DNA of 36,213 nt from the NCBI GenBank assembly GCA_964645935.1, contig CAZYAK010000009.1:1-36213 (forward strand), read 5' to 3'. Positions 15,412-22,910 of the stretch are shown here, in pieces. Origin of the DNA: CAZYAK01 sp964645935. Lineage in GTDB: Bacteria > Patescibacteriota > Gracilibacteria > Peribacterales > Peribacteraceae. A program made the translations under genes and the position numbers. The notes beneath the pieces were generated by a model. That model made no database searches. It saw nothing but the letters and a program-made list of their open reading frames with translations, and had not been told where the DNA came from. Position 1 is the first letter of the stretch. Every line of letters starts with the position of its first letter.

Positions 15412-17697
15412 ATGCCCAAGCAGCGTCGGAAAGCCAAGAAATCGGATCCCTCGCCGGCGTTACACCTCAAGTCGTCCACGCGGACCACAATCAGCGCCAT
15501 AGCGCAGATCTGCGCGGGCGTGTTCCTGCTACTCGTGCTGCGCGGGATGGCCGGCCGCGCGGGTGATTTGCTTCAGGGGTTCATCACGGGCGTCGTGGGC
15601 GTGTACGGCGTGGTCATCCCGGCAGCGCTTATGGTCTCGGGGGTGCTCCAGTGGTTCGTGCCAGCCAAGTCGCTCCAGGGCATTCGTACCGTAGGCCTGG
15701 TTGTTTCTATTGCGTCGTTCCTGGGCCTCATGCACCTTCGTCTCCCGTTCCAGGACGCGCTCAACGGCGCGGGAAAGGGCGCGGGGCTCGTGGGCTTCTT
15801 CATGAGCATGCCGTTCAACGGCAGCATCTTCAGTCCGCCAGTGGGGTACACCGTGCTCGGCGCAGCACTCCTTATTGGGCTGTTCGTGGCTTTTGAGCCC
15901 GACATGGGCGCCGTGATGCGCCTCCTTAAGGGTGAGCGCGCGGCGGAGCCCCCGGCCAAGCGCAAGCGGGCCGTGGCCGAGGAGGAGGACGAGCCGCAGG
16001 CGGACGATGACAAGTGGGCCTCCAAGCGCAAGGTGACGGCGCAGGAGGACGAAGACGAAGATGAGGATCTCATCGAGCGCGACGAGGAACCGCCAGAGCT
16101 CAATATCGTGCGCCCCCTCTTTGCGCAGGCCGCCGGCAAGGGCGCGGCCCCGAAGCCCGTCGTCAAGAAGAAGAGCGACGAGCTGGAGATGAAGGACACG
16201 CGCTTCGAGGAGTGGACGTTCCCGACGTTCGACTTGCTGGAGGAATCGCAGAGCGTGCTACACGTGGATGACGAGGAACTCAAGCGCCAGGCCAAGCTCA
16301 TCGAGGAGAAGCTCAACGAGTTCGGCATCTCCGTCACGATGCGTGATGCGCGCCCCGGCCCCACCGTCACGCAGTTCACCCTGCAACCATCGGAAGGCGT
16401 GAAACTCAGCAAGATCGGATCCCTCAAAGACGACCTCTCACTCGCCCTCGCTGCGCAGAGCCTCCGCATCGAGGCGCCGATCCCCGGCAAGTCGCTCGTG
16501 GGCATCGAGATGCCCAACTCCAAACGGAGCACCGTGCACCTGCGAGAGATCCTGGAGAGCCCGTCGTTCATCCAAAGCCAGTCCCCGCTCACACTGCCGC
16601 TCGGACGCGATGTGTCGGGCGAATCCGTCGTGGCGGCGCTCGACGCGATGCCCCACTTACTCATCGCGGGCGCCACAGGATCCGGAAAGTCCGTCTGCAT
16701 GAACACCTTTCTTGTGGCGCTGCTGTTCCAGAACGCGCCCCACGAGCTCAAGTTCATTCTCATCGATCCCAAGCGCGTCGAGCTCATGCCCTACGACGGC
16801 ATCCCCCACCTCCTCACCCCCGTCATTACGGAGGCCGAGAAGGCGCTCCAGGCACTTCGCTGGGCGGTAGCGGAGATGGGACGTCGCCTGCACCGCTTCT
16901 CCGAGGTGGGTGCGCGTAACCTCGACGAGTACAACGAAAAACAGACCGAGGAGCAGTACCGCCTACCGCGCATCGTCATCGTCGTTGACGAGCTAGCCGA
17001 CCTGATGATGCGCCAGTTCCGCAAGGATACAGAGATGATGATCGCGCGCATCGCGCAGATGGCCCGCGCCGTCGGGATGCACCTCATCATCGCCACGCAG
17101 CGCCCGTCGGTGGATGTCATCACCGGCCTGATCAAGGCCAATATTCCCACACGCATGGCGTTCCGAGTGGTGAGCGCCGTGGACTCGCGCACCATCCTGG
17201 ATTCCATCGGCGCGGAGGACCTCCTCGGGCAGGGCGACATGCTCTACATGAACGCCGCCACGCCGCGTCCGGTGCGTGTGCAGGGCATCTACACATCCAC
17301 CAAGGAAGTGGAGCGCGTCATCAATGCGGTGAAGATCGCGGGCGCGGGCAAGATGACCGAACAAATCGGCCTAGGCGAGGATGGAGAAGAGGATGGTGAC
17401 AACTCCGCGTCAGGCGCGATGGGCCACATCGACCTCGACGCCGACGACAACGGCGGCGACGAACTGTTCTTCGATGCGCTGCAGGTGGTGCAGTCTTCGG
17501 GGAAGGCCTCGGCCAGCCTCCTCCAGCGCCAGCTCAAGGTAGGCTACGCCCGCGCCGCGCGGCTGCTGGACATCATGGAGGAGAAAGGCATCATCGGCCC
17601 CGCCGATGGCGCCAAGCCACGCAAGCTCTACATCGACCGAATGGCCGGGTCACCTGCTGAACCGCCGGACGACCTCGGAACGGGAATGGAGGGGTGA
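15412..17697 (+). CDS. ftsK: DNA translocase FtsK/SpoIIIE
   Basis: A 761-residue DNA translocase that pumps chromosomal DNA through the closing septum. Residues about 28-170 hold four membrane helices. A charged linker (about 180-270, runs of Glu/Asp/Lys) follows, then the alpha/beta motor: Walker A GATGSGKSVCMN near 421, FILIDPKRVELMPYDGIPHL, Walker B IVIVVDELADLMM and the motif HLIIATQRPSVDVITGLIKA. The C-terminal gamma winged helix (DELFFDALQVVQ to GIIGPADG, about 685-740) reads KOPS-type DNA and activates XerD in other bacteria. The length matches short FtsK/SpoIIIE forms. It is followed by the surface-protein gene, which has its own promoter. Confidence 0.97.
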   Translation: MPKQRRKAKKSDPSPALHLKSSTRTTISAIAQICAGVFLLLVLRGMAGRAGDLLQGFITGVVGVYGVVIPAALMVSGVLQWFVPAKSLQGIRTVGLVVSIASFLGLMHLRLPFQDALNGAGKGAGLVGFFMSMPFNGSIFSPPVGYTVLGAALLIGLFVAFEPDMGAVMRLLKGERAAEPPAKRKRAVAEEEDEPQADDDKWASKRKVTAQEDEDEDEDLIERDEEPPELNIVRPLFAQAAGKGAAPKPVVKKKSDELEMKDTRFEEWTFPTFDLLEESQSVLHVDDEELKRQAKLIEEKLNEFGISVTMRDARPGPTVTQFTLQPSEGVKLSKIGSLKDDLSLALAAQSLRIEAPIPGKSLVGIEMPNSKRSTVHLREILESPSFIQSQSPLTLPLGRDVSGESVVAALDAMPHLLIAGATGSGKSVCMNTFLVALLFQNAPHELKFILIDPKRVELMPYDGIPHLLTPVITEAEKALQALRWAVAEMGRRLHRFSEVGARNLDEYNEKQTEEQYRLPRIVIVVDELADLMMRQFRKDTEMMIARIAQMARAVGMHLIIATQRPSVDVITGLIKANIPTRMAFRVVSAVDSRTILDSIGAEDLLGQGDMLYMNAATPRPVRVQGIYTSTKEVERVINAVKIAGAGKMTEQIGLGEDGEEDGDNSASGAMGHIDLDADDNGGDELFFDALQVVQSSGKASASLLQRQLKVGYARAARLLDIMEEKGIIGPADGAKPRKLYIDRMAGSPAEPPDDLGTGMEG

Positions 17698-17721
17698 GCG
17701 AATGGCGCGAATGGCGCGAAA

Positions 17722-17750
17722 TTGTATATAAGTGCTAATTATGATATATT
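17722..17750 (+). promoter_or_regulatory. Promoter of the SLH surface-protein gene
   Basis: TTGTAT (17722-17727), a 17-base spacer and TATATT (17745-17750) lie in an AT-rich island between ftsK and the ATG at 17775. The 5' leader would be about 18 bases and holds no clear ribosome site. Two copies of GAATGGCGC just upstream (17700-17718 region) form a short direct repeat. Confidence 0.65.
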
Positions 17751-17774
17751 AATACTAATATCCACACTCTCGTT

Positions 17775-20126
17775 ATGCAGTTGCACCCGCGCGCCGTCGC
17801 CGTCATCTGCGCCACGTTCGTCGCAGCCGTACTACTCGTCGGGGCCGTGTCCTCGTCCCGCCGGCTCGCTGGCGCGGTGGCGGGATTCCACGACGTCGCG
17901 GACGGATACGTCTACGCGGATGCACTCGTCTACGCGCGCGACCGCGGCATTGTTGAAGGCTACCTGGACGGCACGTTCCGACCCGACAACTCCATCACGC
18001 GTGCCGAGTTTGTGAAAATCCTGATCGCGGCATCCGTGGCGCGCATGCGCATCCAGCTCTGCCTCTCGGGACCGGATAGCGCACGCTTCACCGACGTGCC
18101 CAATCTCTCCCTGGAGTGGTTTGGGCCATATCTCTGCCAGGCCGACCGCCAGGGTCTCGTGCTGGGATACGAGGACGGTTCGTTCCGGCCCGTCAGTCCC
18201 ATCAACGTCGCAGAAGCTGCGGCAATCATTACGCGCGCACTGGACCTGCACCCCGCCGCACCCGAGCCCCCCGATGCGCCGTGGTACTGGGCGTCCGTAA
18301 CGGCGCTGCGGGAGCGTGGCGCCATCCCCCCGAGCGTCCAAAGCGTGGATCAGCTTCTTACTCGCGGCGAGATGGTGGAGATTTTCTACCAACTTTCCTT
18401 CGCTGAGTATTTTCCGGAGGTACACCAGGGACCGGCGACTGAACCTCAGGGCACACAGCTGTGGATCCCCACCCAAGACAACTACTATCCCACGATCACC
18501 GGTGACGGATATCAGGGCGATGACCAACCCCAGCAAGCCAGCTCGGCAGCAGTCGTGAGTTCTGCTCATGCAGCGAGCTCTGCACAGACTGCGAGTTCTG
18601 CTCACGCAGCGAGCTCTGCACAGACTGCGAGTTCTGCTCAAGCAGCGAGTTCCGCGCAAGCTGCGAGCTCTGCGCAGACTGTGAGTTCCGCGCGTGCATC
18701 GAGCGCTGCCCGGTCCAGCGCGCAGGCCGTGGCCTCGTGCACTGACACAGACGGCGGCATGAACCTCGCGGTCCGCGGGACGTTGGAGGATCCGCAGCAC
18801 TACCCCATCGTCGACCAGTGCTACCACTACGATGAAGGCACGAACGCATACCTTCCAGTGGACACCTGCAGCGGCGCGGACTGCTACCTGTACGAGGTCT
18901 TCTGCCAGGACGACAGGTACGCCTACGAACTCCCAACGTGCAATTCGTGCGTGGCCGGCACGTGCCCCGTGCAGACGCCCGCGAGCTCGGCTCCTGGCGA
19001 TTACGAGGACCCCATCGACGATCCCGAGAGCCCCCCGCAGCAGTGCACCGTAGACGCCCAGGCGTGGATCCCCACCATTAGCGATGATGGCCGCTACGTA
19101 GCGTACGTGCGCACGAATTACTACCAGGGAAAGGCGTACCTGCTCGATCGCGTGACGGGCGTCTCCACCCCCGTCAACGGCTCCCCTGCGGACTTCTCCA
19201 CGAGCCATGAGCGGTCGGTCAATATCAGCGGAGGCGGCAATGTGCTCTCCTACTCCGTGGGCGGAACAGATGCGTCCTCTGGCATCTTCCGCTTCGACCG
19301 CGCCTCCGGACAGCGCACCCGACTCGTCGGGAAGGCCAGCGTCACGGGCCAGCGCGACCTAGCACTGAGCGACGACGGTAGCCGCATCGTCTACGCGTAC
19401 AACACCTGCATCCTGCTCTACGATCACGCCACGGACTCCACGCGAGCGCTCAGCGGCATCTCCTCCGCGTCGTGCCTTACCGAGGACGTCCGCAATCCCA
19501 ACTATAACGCTGCCCCGCTCTCCGCGGAGCGATACTACAACATCGAGCTCCACATCAGCGGTAACGGCAGGTACGTCGCGTTCATCCCGGGCACCACCTC
19601 CGGATACGGCGCCGCCAATACGCTCTACGTTGTGGACCTGCAGACCAACACCATCCGCCTCGCGGCAGCCATGAACGGCATCGAGCCGATATTCATCACC
19701 GACGACGGTCGCTATCTCTTCTACGCACAGATGCAAGACGAAGGCGGCAACCGCGGCTTCGTGCAGGATCAGACCACGGGGCAGGTGACGCTGGTGGACA
19801 TCGCCGCTGCGCGAGCACAGCTGCCACACCCTTTCACGGGCAACTACGGCATGCCCTACGGCATCAGCGACGACGGCAAGACGCTCACCTTCATCGATCT
19901 CGGTCACACCGTGTACTACCCCTACACGTACGATTTGCGGACGGGTACCGCTACCGCGGCCCCGTCGGCAGAGGCCGCGATGCTCTTCGCCAGCGTGGCG
20001 ATCTCGAGGAACACGCGGACGTACGCCTACGTCTGCGGCACGACACAGAAGTTCGAGATGTGCGTGCGCGAATGGGCCAATGCCACCGCCACGATGGTTC
20101 AGGATGCCGAGTGCCCGGCGTCCTGA
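17775..20126 (+). CDS. SLH-domain surface protein with Ser/Ala linker, Cys-rich module and beta-propeller
   Basis: A 783-residue exported protein. Residues 1-30 are a signal peptide. Two clear S-layer homology domains follow: FHDV...YADALVYARDRGIVEGYLDGTFRPDNSITRAEF in pieces near 37-80, and FTDVPNLSLEWFGPY to GYEDGSFRP near 95-150. A weaker third is near 165-210. SLH domains bind pyruvylated cell-wall polymers and anchor S-layer proteins. A six-residue SSAxxA repeat makes a linker (about 255-315). Next comes a Cys-rich module starting CTDTDGG, a pattern I associate with secreted CPR and DPANN proteins. The C-terminal 360 residues show repeated SDDGRYVAY-type strands of a TolB/PD40-like propeller. 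It probably sits in the cell surface layer; its binding partner is unknown. Confidence 0.88.
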   Translation: MQLHPRAVAVICATFVAAVLLVGAVSSSRRLAGAVAGFHDVADGYVYADALVYARDRGIVEGYLDGTFRPDNSITRAEFVKILIAASVARMRIQLCLSGPDSARFTDVPNLSLEWFGPYLCQADRQGLVLGYEDGSFRPVSPINVAEAAAIITRALDLHPAAPEPPDAPWYWASVTALRERGAIPPSVQSVDQLLTRGEMVEIFYQLSFAEYFPEVHQGPATEPQGTQLWIPTQDNYYPTITGDGYQGDDQPQQASSAAVVSSAHAASSAQTASSAHAASSAQTASSAQAASSAQAASSAQTVSSARASSAARSSAQAVASCTDTDGGMNLAVRGTLEDPQHYPIVDQCYHYDEGTNAYLPVDTCSGADCYLYEVFCQDDRYAYELPTCNSCVAGTCPVQTPASSAPGDYEDPIDDPESPPQQCTVDAQAWIPTISDDGRYVAYVRTNYYQGKAYLLDRVTGVSTPVNGSPADFSTSHERSVNISGGGNVLSYSVGGTDASSGIFRFDRASGQRTRLVGKASVTGQRDLALSDDGSRIVYAYNTCILLYDHATDSTRALSGISSASCLTEDVRNPNYNAAPLSAERYYNIELHISGNGRYVAFIPGTTSGYGAANTLYVVDLQTNTIRLAAAMNGIEPIFITDDGRYLFYAQMQDEGGNRGFVQDQTTGQVTLVDIAAARAQLPHPFTGNYGMPYGISDDGKTLTFIDLGHTVYYPYTYDLRTGTATAAPSAEAAMLFASVAISRNTRTYAYVCGTTQKFEMCVREWANATATMVQDAECPAS
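18558..18711 (+). repeat. 18-base tandem repeat coding SSAxxA linker
   Basis: About eight tandem 18-base units encode SSAHAA, SSAQTA, SSAQAA and variants. The first four alternate HAA and QTA, giving a 36-base higher-order unit. The nucleotide copies are nearly identical at the left end and more diverged at the right, as expected for recent slippage expansion. Confidence 0.85.
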
Positions 20127-20138
20127 GAGCGGACGGCA

Positions 20139-20573
20139 TCAGTGCGGACGCAGCATGTAGTGCCCCGGTCGAGCGGGATCCCGGATAATGCGGCTTTTGC
20201 GGCGGAAGAGCGTGAGCTCGCGTCGGAGAAACGCCGCGACGCTGTCCGCAGTCACGGGAAGGCAACGCTGTCGCAGGCTCTCGTAGATCTCGCGCGGCAT
20301 GGCCGACGGGTGGCGCGCTAGGAACGCGACCGCAGGGTCGTAGTAGTCACGACGCGTGAGCCGCTGGCCCTTGCTCTCGCTCGAGGAGAACAGTGTCGGA
20401 GGGCTGATGATCGCGCGCACCATCTCGGGCACCGCTTCCTCGCGCGGTGCTCCGCCGTCCAGCGCTTCCAGGAAGCTCCTGCAGATTTCCAGCTCCCGCT
20501 GCAGCCGCGCGATACGGCGTTCCACGAACGACCTGTCGATGTCTAAGGCCGACGCGATCTCGATGGGCTGCAT
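20139..20573 (-). CDS. Hypothetical protein, possibly helix-turn-helix
   Basis: A 144-residue soluble protein without a recognised family. The N-terminus (IEIASALDIDRSFVERRIAR, residues 4-23) has the spacing of a helix-turn-helix, and residues about 85-140 (PREIYESLRQRC to HYMLRP) look like a second small winged-helix unit with a strand-turn-strand at the end. This could make it a DNA-binding protein, but I see no family signature. It is convergent with the surface-protein gene (12 bases between stops) and divergent from rdgB. Confidence 0.65.
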   Translation of the reverse strand: MQPIEIASALDIDRSFVERRIARLQRELEICRSFLEALDGGAPREEAVPEMVRAIISPPTLFSSSESKGQRLTRRDYYDPAVAFLARHPSAMPREIYESLRQRCLPVTADSVAAFLRRELTLFRRKSRIIRDPARPGHYMLRPH

Positions 20574-20664
20574 ACGGATCGATATTGAGTCTACGGTCCG
20601 CTGCGCAGAACGGAAAGAAAACCTGAGCGTTTCCCGCTGGGGCGTCCGCCGCTACGCTGTACTC

Positions 20665-21252
20665 ATGCGGCGCTTTCTCCTCTCCACCTCCAATGCCGGA
20701 AAGGTACGCGAGATGCGTGATGCGCTTTCGGGGCTCGGATTCGAACTGCTCAGTCTCAAAGACATCCCGCCTGTGTCGGCCTCGCCCGAGACCGGCGAGA
20801 CGTTTGAAGAGAACGCTGCCCAGAAGGCTCTCCACTACAGCGCAGAGTCCGGCTTGCCATCCATCGCCGACGACTCCGGTATCCACGTGGAGGCGCTCGC
20901 AGGCGAGCTTGGCATCCACACCCGCCGCTGGGGCGCGGGCCCTCAGGCCACCGACGACGAATGGATCCGTTTCTTCCTGGAGCGCATGCACAGGGAGAGC
21001 AATAAGCGCGCGCGCTTCGTATGCGTCATCGCCCTGTCGGACGGGACAGAGGAGCCTCGACTGTTCCGGGGCGTGTGCGATGGTGTCATCACGGACACGC
21101 TGGAGTCGGACTATCTCCCGGGATTGCCGCTTTCCGCTTGTTTCAAGCCAGATGGCCAGGATCGCGTCTTCTCCGCGCTGAGTATTGAACAAAAAAATAG
21201 TTCAAGTCATCGCGGACGAGCGCTCATGATGCTCCGAGAGTTCCTCTCGTGA
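20665..21252 (+). CDS. rdgB: RdgB/HAM1-like non-canonical purine NTP pyrophosphatase, variant
   Basis: A 195-residue HAM1-family protein. The phosphate-binding start STSNAGKVREM (7-17), the catalytic metal segment ADDSGIHVEAL (68-78, Asp69/70), GETFEENAAQKA and the base-contacting SHRG (181-184) are present. Family enzymes hydrolyse ITP, dITP and XTP to monophosphates and keep deaminated purines out of DNA. The usual GFGYDP(I/V)F loop, which lines the base pocket, is replaced by SDYLPGLPLSACFKPDG (148-164), so specificity may differ. ATG 20665 was chosen: the frame is open to 20356, but that part lies over the divergent gene. A TACGCT box ends six bases upstream. Confidence 0.85.
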   Translation: MRRFLLSTSNAGKVREMRDALSGLGFELLSLKDIPPVSASPETGETFEENAAQKALHYSAESGLPSIADDSGIHVEALAGELGIHTRRWGAGPQATDDEWIRFFLERMHRESNKRARFVCVIALSDGTEEPRLFRGVCDGVITDTLESDYLPGLPLSACFKPDGQDRVFSALSIEQKNSSSHRGRALMMLREFLS

Positions 21253-21276
21253 AAGGAAATGCGATACGCTCCCGTC

Positions 21277-21687
21277 ATGCAGTTCACTCTCGAGACCAAA
21301 GGCCACGGTGATTTTCACGATATCACCGAGAAGATCCAAGAAGCCCTGCGCGCCACTGGAGTCCGTACAGGTGTCGTGTGTGCGTTTGTGGGAGGCACCA
21401 CGGTGGGCATGACGATCATCGACGATGAAGAGGGACACAAGGAGGATATCCGGCGCGCGTTCGAGAAAGTGGCACCCGTCGGTGGCCACTACGAGCACGA
21501 TACTCCAGGCGACCGCAACGGCTTCGCGCACGTGCGCTGTGCGCTGATGGGCTGCAGCGTCTCCATCCCCGTCATCGACGGCGAGCTCGCGCTCGGGATG
21601 TGGCAGAAGGTCTTCATAGCGGACTTCGATTCGCGCCCCCGGCAACGGCCCGTCACGATCGTCGTCACACAGGGCTGTCAGGACTGA
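21277..21687 (+). CDS. YjbQ/UPF0047 family protein (secondary thiamine-phosphate synthase family)
   Basis: A 136-residue protein matching YjbQ almost throughout: GHGDFHDIT near the start, CAFVGGTTVGMTIIDDE, then GGHYEHD and HVRCALMGCSVSIPV, and the C-terminal signature GELALGMWQKVFIADFDSRP with the invariant WQ and final RPVTI strands. The His residues of the presumed metal site are present. Family members show weak thiamine-phosphate synthase activity in vitro; the physiological role is not settled. I set the start at ATG 21277, where a TACGCT box ends six bases upstream. An ATG at 21259 is in frame but adds six residues not typical of the family. It lies 24 bases after rdgB. Confidence 0.88.
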   Translation: MQFTLETKGHGDFHDITEKIQEALRATGVRTGVVCAFVGGTTVGMTIIDDEEGHKEDIRRAFEKVAPVGGHYEHDTPGDRNGFAHVRCALMGCSVSIPVIDGELALGMWQKVFIADFDSRPRQRPVTIVVTQGCQD

Positions 21688-21692
21688 GCCCC

Positions 21693-21720
21693 TTGCCAAT
21701 CGCCCAGGACACGAGATACT
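21693..21720 (+). promoter_or_regulatory. Promoter predicted to give a leaderless lipoprotein mRNA
   Basis: TTGCCA (21693-21698), 16 bases, GATACT (21715-21720), then only CGGGCC before the ATG at 21727. With the usual 6-7 base distance from -10 to start, transcription would begin at the A of the start codon. This is one of the clearest examples in the window. Confidence 0.6.
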
Positions 21721-21726
21721 CGGGCC

Positions 21727-22461
21727 ATGCCTTCCCGTCACTCGCCACTGGTTCTAATCGCATCCAGTCTGCTGCTGCTCTCTGCATGTAACACTCCTTC
21801 CGATGCTCCGGTCGCGGAGACGGGCGAATCATCTTCCTCACTACAAAGCATCGACGCGGCCTCGTCATCCGTACCGGAGGAAGCGCCAGTGTCCGGAGTG
21901 GAATTCGAGAGCCCTGAATGGAACCGATACGCGAGCGGCATGGGCTTCTCGATGCGGATACCGCGCAGTATCCAGCCGGGATTCGATCAGATGCCCGTTT
22001 CCGTCAACGTCATCGAGGATCCGCGCAGCAACCGCGTCTTCGTCGCCGCAGAGACATGGTACGACGCGGAGGGCGATCCGCACGCGGTGGGGCTGGAGGA
22101 CCTCACGCACGAGAGTGGCCCGCGCGTGCCGTCATGGGAGATCGTCTCCAAGGAAGTGGAGGATGATGACGCGCTGGAGGCGTTCATCCAGGCACGCTAC
22201 GGCAAGGACTGTCGCCTCGGCGAGAAACGCCCCACGGAGCAGGCGGGCACGTTCGACGTACGCATCGCCGGGACCGTATCGCCGGACGAAGGCGACTGCT
22301 TCGTGAACTACATCACGGCCATTCGGTACTCGCCCGCGCGCAAGCAGGTAGTGGCGTGGAACCTGGGCCAAGACGTCACATTCGTGGGTGCACCCGCGAC
22401 GCGGGGGGACCAAGACCGTGTGTACGACGTGGAGATGGTCGAGAGCTTCCGCTTCGAATGA
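21727..22461 (+). CDS. Lipoprotein of unknown function
   Basis: A 244-residue protein with a lipoprotein signal peptide (LIASSLLLLSAC, lipobox LSAC, Cys near 21), so it should be lipid-anchored outside the membrane. A Ser/Glu-rich tether follows (about 22-55). Residues about 65-244 form one domain of alternating strands (GMGFSMRIPRSIQPGF, VFVAAETWYDAEGDPHAVG, VAWNLGQDV). Two cysteines (in KDCRL and GDCFVNY) may form a disulfide. I do not recognise the family. The stop is one base from the stop of the convergent gene at 22463. Confidence 0.8.
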   Translation: MPSRHSPLVLIASSLLLLSACNTPSDAPVAETGESSSSLQSIDAASSSVPEEAPVSGVEFESPEWNRYASGMGFSMRIPRSIQPGFDQMPVSVNVIEDPRSNRVFVAAETWYDAEGDPHAVGLEDLTHESGPRVPSWEIVSKEVEDDDALEAFIQARYGKDCRLGEKRPTEQAGTFDVRIAGTVSPDEGDCFVNYITAIRYSPARKQVVAWNLGQDVTFVGAPATRGDQDRVYDVEMVESFRFE

Positions 22462-22462
22462 G

Positions 22463-22867
22463 TCAGGACTTCGATGTGCGGCCTTCAACTTCGTCGATCC
22501 GTTGCTCCTCCAGGCGAGCAAGTATCTCAGCGTGCTTCGCGGCATCACCTGCTTGCTCGTAGAAGCCTGCGGCCAGTGACCATTTACCGCGCGCCTCCGC
22601 CTCCTCCGCGCAGGCGCGCACGCCTGAAACGTCCCCGAGCGCCAGCAACTGCAACGCGCGCCCCTGGCGCAGGAGGAACGCGATCGTCCGTTGTTTGGCG
22701 GCCTCGTAACGGGGATCGCCCTCAAGAACGCGCATCTCCCGCTCGTGGATGACACGGACCATCTCCCTAAATCGCGCATCGACTTCCGACTCCACGGAGT
22801 CCGGGGCCTGCCCGGCTTCGTCGGGCAGATGGTTCGCGAGCCATTGCTGCTCCCGGTCGAGGGGCAT
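22463..22867 (-). CDS. Hypothetical protein, helical, TPR-like
   Basis: A 134-residue soluble protein that is almost entirely helical. Residues about 60-125 (LRQGRALQLLALGDVSGVRA, then GKWSLAAGFYEQAGDAAKHA) read like one and a half helix-turn-helix TPR-type units, suggesting protein-protein contacts. No enzyme motif is seen. TACGCT (22876-22881) ends eight bases before the ATG, with TTGGAG 17 bases further upstream, which supports the start. It lies downstream of the helicase-nuclease gene on the same strand, 43 bases away. Confidence 0.7.
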   Translation of the reverse strand: MPLDREQQWLANHLPDEAGQAPDSVESEVDARFREMVRVIHEREMRVLEGDPRYEAAKQRTIAFLLRQGRALQLLALGDVSGVRACAEEAEARGKWSLAAGFYEQAGDAAKHAEILARLEEQRIDEVEGRTSKS

Positions 22868-22910
22868 GGGAGGGCAGCGTACTCGGGTGCTTGCTGCGCT
22901 CCAAGGACCA

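Noticed and set aside
15573..16787. A 404-residue minus-strand frame inside ftsK.
   Set aside because: It is Ser/Arg-rich and antisense to the conserved FtsK motor.
17832..19208. A 458-residue minus-strand frame opposite the SLH surface protein.
   Set aside because: It is Arg/Ala/Gly-rich with repetitive sequence that simply mirrors the Ser/Ala linker; the plus-strand frame has a signal peptide and SLH domains.
20356..20664. N-terminal extension of the RdgB frame.
   Set aside because: It overlaps the divergent gene at 20139-20573, is Ser/Arg-rich and unlike HAM1 proteins. The family start motif follows ATG 20665.
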